From: Bacteroidetes bacterium ADurb.Bin302
Lineage (GTDB): Bacteria; Bacteroidota; Bacteroidia; Bacteroidales; Paludibacteraceae
DNA: 32,828 nucleotides
Reading direction: 5' to 3'
Assembly (NCBI GenBank): GCA_002069025.1
Contig: MWBK01000007.1
Span: 1-32,828, forward strand
Shown: one piece after another, positions 16,406-23,779 of the stretch
Position numbering within the stretch: position 1 is the stretch's first letter
Layout: each line of letters starts with the position of its first letter
The notes under the pieces: generated by a model
Database searches by the model: none
The model's input: the letters and a program-made list of their open reading frames with translations, nothing else
What the model was told of the DNA's origin: nothing
Position numbers and translations under genes: made by a program

Positions 16406-17119
16406 TTAAACTCTTTGGCTATTGTCATAAGACCATTCACCAAAATATTTTTCTTCTGCTTCTTTACGAATCACTATCGCTTCTTCAAGAGTATCAAATC
16501 GTCCAAGATATATACGCTTTTTATTGATGCTTATTCTAACTATCCATTTATTACTCTTTTTGTCCCAATTTACACCACTTATACCAGAAGAATTATCTTT
16601 TCTAATCTTAACATTTATATTATTTTGCTCTTTTGTTGCAAGTCTTAGATTGGATTTACAATTGTCCGATGTATTATGGTTTCTATGGTCTACAAGTAAG
16701 TTGTCAGGGGCATCTAAAATGAATCTGTGTATAAGAACAATCTTATTGTTGTACAAACCTGCAATATATCCATGTTCGTTTTTGTACCAACAAATATTTT
16801 TAACCTTATCCAAGTCCTCTAAGTCAATATAGAATGGTTCGTCTTTTTGAGTATACATTGTAACGCAATCACCGTGTATCTCAAAGTAATTGTATCTTTT
16901 ATTTCGTATCGCTCTTGTTTCTTTATTCAAACAACCACAAGATTTTATGTCACCATTCATAAGTTTACTTCTTGTTACTTCAACAACATTGCCACATTCA
17001 CATTGGCATTTCCATTTTACATAATGCACCCCTTGTGGAGTTATATAATCATCTGCTCTTTCTAAAACGGTAAGTCTATTAAATTTTTGACCTGTAAGGT
17101 CTATAGTCTTTCTTCCCAT
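16406..17119 (-). CDS. HNH homing endonuclease with AP2 domain
   Basis: 237 residues. An N-terminal zinc-binding region typical of phage free-standing endonucleases (DLTGQKFNRLTVLE, then CQCECG and KSCGCL; Cys38, 40, 42, 61, 63). The HNH centre is HRFILDAPDNLLVDHRNHNT with His131, Asp144-His145 and Asn153 in SDNCKSNLRL. The C-terminal AP2 DNA-binding domain is GISGVNWDKKSNKWIVRISI...IYLGRFDTLEEA (about 179-222). Such genes spread between phages by cutting the empty site. It sits between the ssb-like and sak4-like genes. AGGGG is 5 bases before the ATG at 17119. Confidence 0.9.
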   Translation of the reverse strand: MGRKTIDLTGQKFNRLTVLERADDYITPQGVHYVKWKCQCECGNVVEVTRSKLMNGDIKSCGCLNKETRAIRNKRYNYFEIHGDCVTMYTQKDEPFYIDLEDLDKVKNICWYKNEHGYIAGLYNNKIVLIHRFILDAPDNLLVDHRNHNTSDNCKSNLRLATKEQNNINVKIRKDNSSGISGVNWDKKSNKWIVRISINKKRIYLGRFDTLEEAIVIRKEAEEKYFGEWSYDNSQRV

Positions 17120-17135
17120 TCAATCCCCTGTCTTA

Positions 17136-17169
17136 GATGATGAATGAGGAATTAACCCCATTCATCATC
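17136..17169 (-). promoter_or_regulatory. 11-bp hairpin across the ssb stop codon
   Basis: GATGATGAATG (17136-17146) pairs with CATTCATCATC (17159-17169) around a 12-base loop that contains the TAA of the SSB-like gene. In the transcript, no U run follows. It lies just upstream of the homing endonuclease ribosome binding site and could reduce its translation or protect the ssb mRNA end. Confidence 0.55.
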
Positions 17170-18204
17170 ATCCTCATTTGTAGCCTTACTTCCAACACTA
17201 CCCCAGTCATCATCAGAATCCTTACCGCTGAACTCGTTCTGTGCCTTGTTCTTAGCGTTCAGCTTTGCAATAGCACCTTCAACAGATTCCTCAGAATAAA
17301 GTTCTGTATCAATACTATCCTTGTCTGCACCAGTAACAACAAGTTCCTGTACAAACGGCTGATTAACACGCTCCATCTTATTTGATTCGCCCCAACCGTC
17401 ATCTTCATCCTCAACTTCTTCAACAGATGTTACAGTTTCGATATCACCATACACAGTAATTGCAGTATATGGCTTTAACTTCTTTAAGTTACTTGCCAGT
17501 TTAGTATGATAGGTTACAAATTCAAAATCTTCAATAGAAGAATAGCCAATAATCTTAGCTGAAATAATAAACTTATCTCTGTCCTTACACTCCTTATCCT
17601 TTGCGATACCCATGTAGACAATCTGCTGAGTGAAGTTATTTACAGATTCAAACTTATCTTCCTCGAAATCAATATCACTTGAACAAAGACTTATCTGCTG
17701 TGGAACGAACTTGCTCTGGTGCTTTTCCTTATATGTGCTATACTCAATCTTACCCTTAATAAACACGCTCTGACCATCATTAAGATTAGTTCCGATTGTA
17801 CCGCAAGCATCATACTCGGAAAGAGTTTCCTTCTTGTTAGCAGTCTTGCCGTTATCATCAGTAATCTTTTCAAGACCAAGATGAACACCAATAAGATTAT
17901 ATCCTTCTTCGTTGAAGTTAAATCTGTCTGACCAGTCAACAGGTTTTACATCTGTTGTTTTCTTTCCATCCTTTTCAGTCTGCTTTGAGAAATGAACCTT
18001 GTCCTTTACCATACCATTGAGTGAAATGAATGACCTCTTATCCTTGTCATATTCCACACCGAAGTTTACCATTCTCATTGGCTTATTGCTCTTGGTGGTA
18101 ATCTCCTTGTAAAAGCCATCCTTTGCTGTACCAGTTACAATTCCTCTGAACTGAAACGAGCCATTAGTCTGCTGTAAATCGTGATTGGGATTCTTTGTTG
18201 CCAT
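17152..18204 (-). CDS. SSB-like single-stranded DNA-binding protein
   Basis: 350 residues, first gene after promoter P3. The N-terminal part is beta-rich and OB-like (GSFQFRGIVTGTAKDGFYKE, VNFGVEYD), with a second OB-like half from about 190 (QQIVYMGIAKDKE, TAITVYGDIETV). The tail is very acidic and carries three related motifs: DDGWGES, DDDWGSV and terminal DDDEWG. Such acidic, aromatic tips recruit partner proteins in SSBs, here perhaps the Sak4-like ATPase, RecJ or helicase. Assignment rests on fold, tail and position rather than on a diagnostic motif. AAAAGGAG lies upstream of the ATG at 18204. Confidence 0.7.
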   Translation of the reverse strand: MATKNPNHDLQQTNGSFQFRGIVTGTAKDGFYKEITTKSNKPMRMVNFGVEYDKDKRSFISLNGMVKDKVHFSKQTEKDGKKTTDVKPVDWSDRFNFNEEGYNLIGVHLGLEKITDDNGKTANKKETLSEYDACGTIGTNLNDGQSVFIKGKIEYSTYKEKHQSKFVPQQISLCSSDIDFEEDKFESVNNFTQQIVYMGIAKDKECKDRDKFIISAKIIGYSSIEDFEFVTYHTKLASNLKKLKPYTAITVYGDIETVTSVEEVEDEDDGWGESNKMERVNQPFVQELVVTGADKDSIDTELYSEESVEGAIAKLNAKNKAQNEFSGKDSDDDWGSVGSKATNEDDDEWG

Positions 18205-18257
18205 AGTTTATCTTCTCCTTTTAAAATATAATTGATATTTATAAAACGGTTAAACCG

Positions 18258-18280
18258 TAATATACATTTTACTCTTTGTA
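18258..18280 (-). repeat. Shared leader element, copy 3 (23 bp identical to 29857-29879)
   Basis: In transcript orientation it begins TACAAAGAGTAAAATG and ends TATATTA. All 23 bases recur at 29857-29879 before the tRNA cluster; 18 bases recur at 4603-4620. Between this copy and the ssb-like gene there is a small hairpin (18245-18257, ACGGT/ACCGT) followed by four T. Confidence 0.75.
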
Positions 18281-18313
18281 GCTAAGAAATAAATCATCTT
18301 GACTACATATATT

Positions 18314-18342
18314 ATTATACTATATAATTCTCTCTTTGTCAA
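18314..18342 (-). promoter_or_regulatory. Promoter P3 (TTGACA-17-TATAAT)
   Basis: TTGACA (18342-18337), spacer AAGAGAGAATTATATAG, TATAAT (18319-18314) on the minus strand. It drives the SSB-like gene and the replication genes behind it. Spacer shared with P1 and P2. Confidence 0.85.
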
Positions 18343-18361
18343 CCCTTTAAGAAATATTTTT

Positions 18362-18742
18362 TTATTTTAACTTATTTTCCATATGACTTCTATCACTTGC
18401 CATACAATAGTCAAGTATAATTCTTTTATCTTCTTCTGGAATATGCTCATCAACAATAATCATATCTGCTTGTTTTCCTCTGATAGTCGGTGTCCAGTGC
18501 TTCACTTCAAACATACTACCGTTCTCAAACTCAACACAAAAATAAGTTCTGTTGGTAAATATTTTATAATCGCAATCCTGAGTATCTTCAAGGAGACAAA
18601 GAATCTCTTTTGTAATATAAAGAATATCTGCAATAGGTCTTTTAGGGGCTATTACCATAGTTACCTTTGTATCTGAACTTCCTATGCAGTTTATAATCCC
18701 TGATAATATACTTGCTTTATCATTGGTTACTGTGATAAACAT
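18362..18742 (-). CDS. Terminase-like Walker B fragment protein
   Basis: 126 residues; AAAGGAG precedes the ATG at 18742. Residues 72-99 read FENGSMFEVKHW..., then IRGKQADMIIVDE, a pattern like the segment of large terminase and related ATPases that ends in the Walker B acids (NGSxI...RGxxADxIIxDE). A Walker A motif is absent; the segment VIAPKRPI near residue 30 does not fit. It may be a stand-alone, possibly regulatory relative or a remnant. Length and ribosome binding site suggest an expressed gene. Last gene before promoter P3. Confidence 0.55.
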   Translation of the reverse strand: MFITVTNDKASILSGIINCIGSSDTKVTMVIAPKRPIADILYITKEILCLLEDTQDCDYKIFTNRTYFCVEFENGSMFEVKHWTPTIRGKQADMIIVDEHIPEEDKRIILDYCMASDRSHMENKLK

Positions 18743-18761
18743 TGAATCACTCTCCTTTATT

Positions 18762-19169
18762 TTAACTTATTAATTCGGGATTATCATATTTATTTCCAAT
18801 TACCTCCACTTCTTCTATGAATGAACGTAATGTCCACAATGTACATCCATCATGACATAGATAATAATTACCTTCGACAAATTCAATGATAAATGTATCA
18901 GTGCCAATTGACCGTTGGTATTGATTTGTTTTTACAATATCTCCCTCAAATATCTTAGTGCCGTTCTTATCAGTTAAACCTGTATATTCACATATGGTTT
19001 CGGGATTCACACACACAGTATCAGATGTGGTTAAATTTTCTTTTTTAATAGGGGTTAGCCAATACTTAAATATACTGCCTGCAAACCAAGTACAATGAAC
19101 AAAACCATACTGCCACCCTTTGTTAAAATAATCATCTTTAAGTTTTGCTCGGAATAATATTTCTCTCAT
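18762..19169 (-). CDS. YopX-family phage protein
   Basis: 135 residues from ATG at 19169 (MREILFRAK), with GGAAGTG 6 bases upstream; the frame continues upstream into a less likely start. The family signature is clear: MREILFRAK, VNPETICEYTGLTDKNGTKIFEGDIV (in two pieces) and the C-terminal EVIGNKYDNPEL. YopX-like proteins are widespread in Firmicutes phages and prophages. Their role is unknown. The start overlaps no other gene but lies within 5 bases of the macro-domain stop. Confidence 0.9.
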   Translation of the reverse strand: MREILFRAKLKDDYFNKGWQYGFVHCTWFAGSIFKYWLTPIKKENLTTSDTVCVNPETICEYTGLTDKNGTKIFEGDIVKTNQYQRSIGTDTFIIEFVEGNYYLCHDGCTLWTLRSFIEEVEVIGNKYDNPELIS

Positions 19170-19173
19170 ATAA

Positions 19174-19611
19174 TCACTTCCAATCACACACAAGAATTTC
19201 AATATCTGTATCAGCGAATACTTCTTTAATAATCTGTTCTACGTCATTCCATTTAAGTCTGTCTAAGCCACAACCTATCTTTGGCATTGCAATCTTTATG
19301 TCACCACCACAATGGCTTTCTACTTCCTCTAATGCCTGTTTCAACGTTTGGAGTGTAGGTTTGTGATTATATTTTTCTTTCGTGACGAGATTCCACTCAC
19401 CTCTCCAAGCAGAACAGCAAGACAAGATAGTATAACCAACACCGTTCCAGTCGCCTTTACCAAAGGATTCTATCAACGCTTTCTTAACACCCATCTCTGC
19501 AAACTTCTTAGCAATACCTGCACCTAGAGCAAAGTCAGCTGATATGCAATGACAAAGAAAATAGTCCTTTGAAACTGTAAATAAATCACGTTTCTCAATT
19601 GTAAACTTCAT
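19174..19611 (-). CDS. Macro domain protein (ADP-ribose binding)
   Basis: 145 residues, essentially a single macro domain. The substrate loops are HCISADFALGAGIAKKF (about 21-37), CSAWRGEWNLVTKEKYNHKP and IAMPKIGCGLDRLKW (about 107-121). The form is closest to Poa1p/TARG1-type hydrolases that remove ADP-ribose or a phosphate from ADP-ribose derivatives. In a phage it may undo host ADP-ribosylation, for example by DarT-like defences, or recycle ADP-ribose-1''-phosphate from tRNA repair. AGGAGG lies upstream of the ATG at 19611. Confidence 0.9.
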   Translation of the reverse strand: MKFTIEKRDLFTVSKDYFLCHCISADFALGAGIAKKFAEMGVKKALIESFGKGDWNGVGYTILSCCSAWRGEWNLVTKEKYNHKPTLQTLKQALEEVESHCGGDIKIAMPKIGCGLDRLKWNDVEQIIKEVFADTDIEILVCDWK

Positions 19612-19615
19612 GTTA

Positions 19616-19822
19616 TCAACCTCCTATATTAGCCGTTAATATAACTGCTTCTTTATCAAGATTAACCTGTGAAATATTAATCTTCTTTGCTTCTTTAAAA
19701 TTATATGATGACCAACGTGCCTTTCTTTCAGCATGAAGTTCATCCTCGGCAATAACAACCATTGCATAATCGTCACCGTAGGTGTATTCACCAACAGGTA
19801 ATTCAACTAAGTATACATTCAT
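19616..19822 (-). CDS. Small hypothetical phage protein
   Basis: 68 residues (MNVYLVELPVGEYTYGDDYA), with a beta-strand start, an 'EDELHAERKA' helix and a hydrophobic end. The arrangement resembles small phage proteins of the DpnD type. A GGAGTGTGAG motif precedes the ATG at 19822. No function assigned. Confidence 0.65.
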   Translation of the reverse strand: MNVYLVELPVGEYTYGDDYAMVVIAEDELHAERKARWSSYNFKEAKKINISQVNLDKEAVILTANIGG

Positions 19823-19837
19823 TATTTACTCACACTC

Positions 19838-20002
19838 CTAATCTGTTATAGGCGGCAGTCCTAATGATTCAGAATCGAATCGCATTACAGGTATTGCCCT
19901 TAACCCCTCAATTTCTTGTCGCAATTTTTTATTTTCTTCGGCAAGCAGTTCTAATGTTCGCACAAGACTCTTTATCATATCCTTATCGGTATATTCACTC
20001 AT
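19838..20002 (-). CDS. Small coiled-coil protein
   Basis: 54 residues read from the complement: ATG at 20002, TAG at 19838-19840, with AGGGGG about 8 bases upstream. Residues 8-36 form a strong heptad coiled coil (LVRTLELLAEENKKLRQEIEGL), followed by a short Pro-rich tail. It may dimerise or bind another coiled coil. No family is recognised. Confidence 0.7.
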   Translation of the reverse strand: MSEYTDKDMIKSLVRTLELLAEENKKLRQEIEGLRAIPVMRFDSESLGLPPITD

Positions 20003-20005
20003 GTT

Positions 20006-20239
20006 TTAATCCCCCTTTATATGTGAATGTTTGGGTAAATCATCTTGAAAAGTACCTATTGCATATACTTCTGTTTTGCAACAAGGACATTTACAATATA
20101 CTGGAATAGAATGTTTACTCCAATCTTCTTTGTATTCATTCTTATTAGCTTGCCATATACAACCACAAATTTCACACTCAAATCTCTTTATTTTATCTTC
20201 CTTCTTGGCTTTGGGATTTCCCAGTCTTAAAATATTCAT
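20006..20239 (-). CDS. Zinc-ribbon protein
   Basis: 77 residues. FECEICGCIW and YCKCPCCKTEV form a two-knuckle CxxC...CxxC zinc ribbon of about 35 residues. It could be a nucleic-acid binder or a subunit-like factor. AAGGAG precedes the ATG at 20239, which overlaps the TGA of the upstream membrane protein gene by 4 bases (ATGA), so they are co-translated. Confidence 0.7.
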   Translation of the reverse strand: MNILRLGNPKAKKEDKIKRFECEICGCIWQANKNEYKEDWSKHSIPVYCKCPCCKTEVYAIGTFQDDLPKHSHIKGD

Positions 20240-20799
20240 ACTTTAGTTCTCCTTATCTTCTGGTAAATATAAAGGTAAAAAATATTATCAATTGTATTTC
20301 CAATCAAAGCAAACACAAACAGCAATCTCAAATCAAAGTCAAACATCATAGCCACACCTGCACCAATTAAGGTAGCAATGGCATTAACGATACTTGAATT
20401 ATTATCATATTGCTCTCGCTCTATTTCTGATGGATTTACTATCGCTCTCATTTTCGTACCGCCACATGACAAGTTCTTGGTTATCACAGAATAGATAATA
20501 ATATTCAACAAGAAATAAAACTTCAAATCATTACGGATTAAAACATCAGCAAATAATATCAGGTCTGCTATTATCTCTAATGTTAAAAACAACCTATAGT
20601 GTTTAAACAATCTATCAGAATACATATTCCATGCCCTACAAAATATTATTGTACCTACACAGGCAAGTATCTGTTCTATTCCTATATAGAAATGAGGAAC
20701 TACTTTAATAGTCTCTGCATAGATGTATGGATAGGACATTGAATAGAATAGTGTACAGATTAGATTGGACAAAAGCATTAAGTTACTGAGTTTCTTCAT
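20236..20799 (-). CDS. Multi-spanning membrane protein
   Basis: 187 residues with about six hydrophobic segments (around 5-20, 38-55, 69-87, 93-110, 137-153, 160-178). A charged central loop, KMRAIVNPSEIEREQYDNNSS, resembles the cytoplasmic loop of MFS-like transporters, so it may be half of such a transporter. The phage role is unknown; host-surface modification or metabolite transport are possible. AAGGAAG precedes the ATG at 20799. Confidence 0.65.
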   Translation of the reverse strand: MKKLSNLMLLSNLICTLFYSMSYPYIYAETIKVVPHFYIGIEQILACVGTIIFCRAWNMYSDRLFKHYRLFLTLEIIADLILFADVLIRNDLKFYFLLNIIIYSVITKNLSCGGTKMRAIVNPSEIEREQYDNNSSIVNAIATLIGAGVAMMFDFDLRLLFVFALIGNTIDNIFYLYIYQKIRRTKV

Positions 20800-20802
20800 C
20801 TG

Positions 20803-21102
20803 TTACTTCCTTATTAAATGTTTCCTTAGTCCTTTTCGCCAATTTCTTTTTGCCATAAACTCAGCCCTACGCATCTTGGTAAATAATCTTGCTCGTTCGT
20901 TATTATTATCAAATATACTATATGAATATGTAAACTCATGTTTACCAAAATAAACTCCGTATGAACCATAGGCAAATTCAGTAGAGTAATTACAGCGTGT
21001 ACAATTGCCATATTCTTCAACGACACCTACACTATCCTCGGTATAATACTCTACTATTACCTTACCACCACATATGGGACAAGTTGTTTCATAAGTCCCC
21101 AT
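20803..21102 (-). CDS. Small zinc-ribbon protein
   Basis: About 99 residues from ATG at 21102 (MGTYETTCPICGGKV); a GTG three codons upstream is less well placed. CPICGG (residues 8-13) and CTRCNY (about 34-39) form a zinc ribbon. The C-terminus is strongly basic (RNWRKGLRKHLIRK). It overlaps the end of the 21089-21595 gene. Function unknown. Confidence 0.65.
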   Translation of the reverse strand: MGTYETTCPICGGKVIVEYYTEDSVGVVEEYGNCTRCNYSTEFAYGSYGVYFGKHEFTYSYSIFDNNNERARLFTKMRRAEFMAKRNWRKGLRKHLIRK

Positions 21103-21595
21103 TGTTTTCACTCACTTTCTCATAATTATCACACGCTGTTTTCATTTCAAATGCACCATCTTGTCTTGGTTTTAATCTACTCCATCTTTTAAACTTTGAT
21201 TTCTGTATCTTATCATACTCACACTCTTGCCACAACAGACCTATATTTAATCTTTCAACCTTAAAATATTTACAAGTCATGCATTTATATATTTTCTTTA
21301 ACTGTTCAAATTCATTATCGCAATCTGTCTTAAATGATTTCTCTACCATGTTCATAGTCCACTCAGGAAGTTTAAGAAATCTCCACACAGGAAGTCCGTT
21401 GTAGATATCCTGTGTGAATCTATCATATATTTCTTCTTTGGTGCTGTAATCAAAATACTCTGCACCACACTTGAATGAACTAATATAATTATTAATGGCA
21501 TCGTAATCAAATTCATACTGACCACCTATCTCTGTATCAGCAAAGATAGTAAGTATATCTATTATGGCAGAGAATATTATTAATTGTTTACTCAT
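21089..21595 (-). CDS. Hypothetical phage protein
   Basis: 168 residues with a hydrophobic N-terminus (IIFSAIIDILTIFA) too polar afterwards for a clear signal peptide. It contains a CMTCKYF pair and an ECEYD motif with a later CDNYE, so possibly a zinc site of the kind CxxC...C...C. ATG at 21595 overlaps the TGA of the next upstream gene (ATGA), with AGGAG spaced well. Unassigned. Confidence 0.65.
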   Translation of the reverse strand: MSKQLIIFSAIIDILTIFADTEIGGQYEFDYDAINNYISSFKCGAEYFDYSTKEEIYDRFTQDIYNGLPVWRFLKLPEWTMNMVEKSFKTDCDNEFEQLKKIYKCMTCKYFKVERLNIGLLWQECEYDKIQKSKFKRWSRLKPRQDGAFEMKTACDNYEKVSENNGDL

Positions 21596-21960
21596 TTATC
21601 TCTCCTAATTATTTCTCGCTTTATAGTAATTAACTTCTCTATGTTACTCCTGTATTGTTCAATTAAGTTATCTATGAAATTCCATTTTGCATCTTTTTCA
21701 TCCGCAATATACATTCCAGATTTATAAATACCCTCACCAAAACCAAACCATTCTTCAAGGTATAATCCGACTTTTTCCGCATTGCCTTTAACATACAAAT
21801 AGCAAGCATCACTTAAATGACAGGTATTTGCTACATCAATCTTATCAAAGTTCTCATCGAACATAATCATTGATGAATGAATCTTATCAAGTCCCTGTTC
21901 GTATTCCCTACATTCCCTTTCGGTTTCAAACTCAGTTCCATCATCTGCTACATAACGCAT
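21592..21960 (-). CDS. Hypothetical phage protein
   Basis: 122 residues beginning MRYVADDGTEFETERECREYE, a pattern (short strand, acidic turn, then an ECxxYE helix) seen in many small phage proteins. The C-terminus is a basic helix. AAGGAGG precedes the ATG at 21960. Unassigned. Confidence 0.7.
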   Translation of the reverse strand: MRYVADDGTEFETERECREYEQGLDKIHSSMIMFDENFDKIDVANTCHLSDACYLYVKGNAEKVGLYLEEWFGFGEGIYKSGMYIADEKDAKWNFIDNLIEQYRSNIEKLITIKREIIRRDK

Positions 21961-21972
21961 AAACTTTCCTCC

Positions 21973-22233
21973 TTAGTATTCGTAATTAAAAATATGTTTT
22001 TCACTTCTGCACTCTGAATTAGGACTCATTTGCACCAACGTATTTCTTAAAGCGACAAACAAATTCGCCCTATCATCGTATACCTTTTCAGCACCATTCT
22101 CCATGCTACATACCTGACCATTGTTAATATAAAATTTTCTTTCAGTATCAAGAACAAAACCCATGTGAAGTTCTTTGCATAGCATTTCAAATAACTGCCA
22201 TTCATCTATATTAAGTTTAACTATATGTTCCAT
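21973..22233 (-). CDS. Hypothetical phage protein
   Basis: 86 residues, mixed alpha/beta (VKLNIDEWQLFEMLCKELHM, then a YINNGQV hairpin). AGGAG overlaps the stop of the previous gene and precedes the ATG at 22233. No recognisable motif. Confidence 0.6.
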   Translation of the reverse strand: MEHIVKLNIDEWQLFEMLCKELHMGFVLDTERKFYINNGQVCSMENGAEKVYDDRANLFVALRNTLVQMSPNSECRSEKHIFNYEY

Positions 22234-22234
22234 A

Positions 22235-22579
22235 TCATTCTCCTACAATCTTTAACGCTTCGTCTGCGTATCTCCATTCGCATATGTCTCCACAATATTG
22301 TTCTTTTCTTGATGCACATACTTCACGTTTTCTCTTTACGTATTTACAATAAGGACAAGTATACATAGCACCGAGAGATTTATTAAAATCCTCAACTGCC
22401 GCTTTCAGCAGTTCCTTCGCCTTATCAAACTTCTCCGCTATCTCCATTCCTGCCTTTGCAGAATTATTTAAGGCTTCTTCCGTTGCAAGAAAATTGTGTT
22501 CTGCAACTCTTAGAAGTTCTATAATCTCAGATTTGGTTAACGACATAAGGTAACTATCACTATATGCTTTATATCCCAC
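22235..22579 (-). CDS. Zinc-binding phage protein, GTG start
   Basis: About 114 residues. The ATG at 22588 directly abuts AGGAG, which is too close, while a GTG 9 bases further (22579) is correctly spaced, so translation probably begins there. Residues from about 70 contain CPYCKY, CASRKEQYCGDICEWRY and end EALKIVGE. The same C-terminal arrangement (cysteines, then CxWxYxxEALKxIG) appears in the next gene, so they are paralogous. Unknown function. Confidence 0.65.
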   Translation of the reverse strand: MGYKAYSDSYLMSLTKSEIIELLRVAEHNFLATEEALNNSAKAGMEIAEKFDKAKELLKAAVEDFNKSLGAMYTCPYCKYVKRKREVCASRKEQYCGDICEWRYADEALKIVGE

Positions 22580-22958
22580 TCGATTCATCTCCTATCAGCT
22601 TTAAAGCTTCGGCTTCGTATTCCCACTTGCAATCTGTGTATTCAGGATTATCTAAAGGACAATTATCACATTTGTTGTGTGCATTATCATCTCTTATCAC
22701 GCATGAACCATATGAATCTTCTGTGTGTAACGCAAGCCACCGCAAACTCTCAACTGCTGATTTCAGCAGTCGCTTTGCTTCTTTAAGTTCCGTCAGCCAT
22801 TTCGCAAGCTGACGATTATCGGCAATTATTTGCTCACTTTCTTTTTTAGTCATAAATTTAGTCTCGTTCCATTTATCATTTGCACCCATTTCTTCATCAG
22901 CAATTGTACGTTGGGTTGCTACTTTGATGTGATATTCAATAGCTTCATCAATCGTCAA
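22569..22958 (-). CDS. Zinc-binding phage protein, TTG start
   Basis: 129 residues beginning TTG (MTIDEAIEYHIKV), with GGAGTG 7 bases before the TTG; the neighbouring paralog starts the same way with ATG, which supports this start. A helical N-terminus with WLTELKEAKRLLKSAVESL, then CDNCPLDNPEYTDCKWEYE and ALKLIGD. It shares its first half with the 22948-23235 protein and its end with 22235-22579. Tandem duplication of this module is likely. Confidence 0.7.
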   Translation of the reverse strand: MTIDEAIEYHIKVATQRTIADEEMGANDKWNETKFMTKKESEQIIADNRQLAKWLTELKEAKRLLKSAVESLRWLALHTEDSYGSCVIRDDNAHNKCDNCPLDNPEYTDCKWEYEAEALKLIGDESSGI

Positions 22959-23235
22959 GATATTTCACTCCTTCTGTAAGTTTATCAAATAGCTTTTCAT
23001 TTTCTTTAAGGAAAGATGTAGGATAGAAACTCGTTCCTAAATAAAGTTTATTTTCAATTTCTCTAATAAACCTTTTTGCTTCTTTCAACTCTCTAAGCCA
23101 CTCTGCAACCTCGGTAAACCATTCAATGCATTTGGCATTTGTTATCTGTAACTGTACTTCTTCATCAGGAGCATGGTAACGTTGTAAATAATTAGATATC
23201 CCCTGATAGTTAGCAATTGCTTCATCAATCGTCAT
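22948..23235 (-). CDS. Helical phage protein, paralog of the next gene
   Basis: 95 residues from ATG at 23235 (MTIDEAIANYQG), chosen because AGGAGG is 6 bases upstream; the frame runs open to 23349 but that region codes another gene. WLRELKEAKRFIREIEN matches WLTELKEAKRLLKSAVES of the neighbour, so the N-terminal module is duplicated; this copy lacks the zinc-binding tail. Function unknown. Confidence 0.65.
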   Translation of the reverse strand: MTIDEAIANYQGISNYLQRYHAPDEEVQLQITNAKCIEWFTEVAEWLRELKEAKRFIREIENKLYLGTSFYPTSFLKENEKLFDKLTEGVKYLDD

Positions 23236-23362
23236 TTTCATCCTCCTCAATCTTTTGTCTGTACGATTCACATTCTCCAATTTCCGATAAAAATATTCTG
23301 TCATTATAGCAGCATCCATCTTCGTGGTACTCACACGAATCGTAATCACAGTACACAGTCAT
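23225..23362 (-). CDS. Small Cys-rich protein
   Basis: 45 residues read from the complement: ATG at 23362, TGA at 23225-23227, with AGGAGG 7 bases upstream. MTVYCDYDSCEYHEDGCCYN has five cysteines in 20 residues, like a compact zinc-binding fold, followed by a charged tail. It overlaps both neighbours. It is too short for a confident family call. Confidence 0.65.
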   Translation of the reverse strand: MTVYCDYDSCEYHEDGCCYNDRIFLSEIGECESYRQKIEEDENDD

Positions 23363-23501
23363 TTTCAATCCTCCTGTTCTTCATCTCCGAATATTCATGA
23401 CACGGTTCTGTATCACCGCAACAGCCTTCATCATTGCAGTCATTCATTCTAAACCATTCACAGTTCCAACATTCATCACAGGCATTATTTAAGTCCCACA
23501 T
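23346..23501 (-). CDS. Small Cys-rich protein
   Basis: 51 residues read from the complement: ATG at 23501, TGA at 23346-23348, AAGGAG well spaced. MWDLNNACDECWNCEWFRMN then DCNDEGCCGDTEPC: eight cysteines in total, in a CxxCxxC plus CxxxxCC arrangement suggesting a zinc-binding domain. It looks like a relative of the following Cys-rich protein. It overlaps that gene by 17 bases. Confidence 0.7.
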   Translation of the reverse strand: MWDLNNACDECWNCEWFRMNDCNDEGCCGDTEPCHEYSEMKNRRIENDCVL

Positions 23502-23533
23502 TTTAATTCTCTCCTTATAAAAGTGAAATTCTA

Positions 23534-23779
23534 TTATATGAATAATAATACTAATCTCATAATTGCAAATCCAACCAATACTCCTGTAAGAATACGTGTC
23601 TGAAAAAGGTTTGACTTCTGTTCTTCCTGTAAATGTAAAAGTTCCTGTTTAAGTTCATTACACTCTTTTGTAAGTCCACTCATTCTGTTTCTCTGAGTAT
23701 CAAGTTCTGTAAACGCATCGTTAACACGCTTATTAAGTTCTGCCGTTTTGTCCTGTATATAATACTCATACTCAGCCAT
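23534..23779 (-). CDS. Coiled-coil protein with C-terminal membrane anchor
   Basis: About 81 residues (MAEYEYYIQDKTAELNKRVN). Residues 10-55 form a heptad coiled coil, and the last 18 (GVLVGFAIMRLVLLFI) are a transmembrane segment ending at the terminus: a tail-anchored arrangement. Start overlaps the stop of the next gene upstream; GGTGA is spaced for the ATG at 23779. It resembles small phage membrane proteins of unknown role. Confidence 0.65.
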   Translation of the reverse strand: MAEYEYYIQDKTAELNKRVNDAFTELDTQRNRMSGLTKECNELKQELLHLQEEQKSNLFQTRILTGVLVGFAIMRLVLLFI

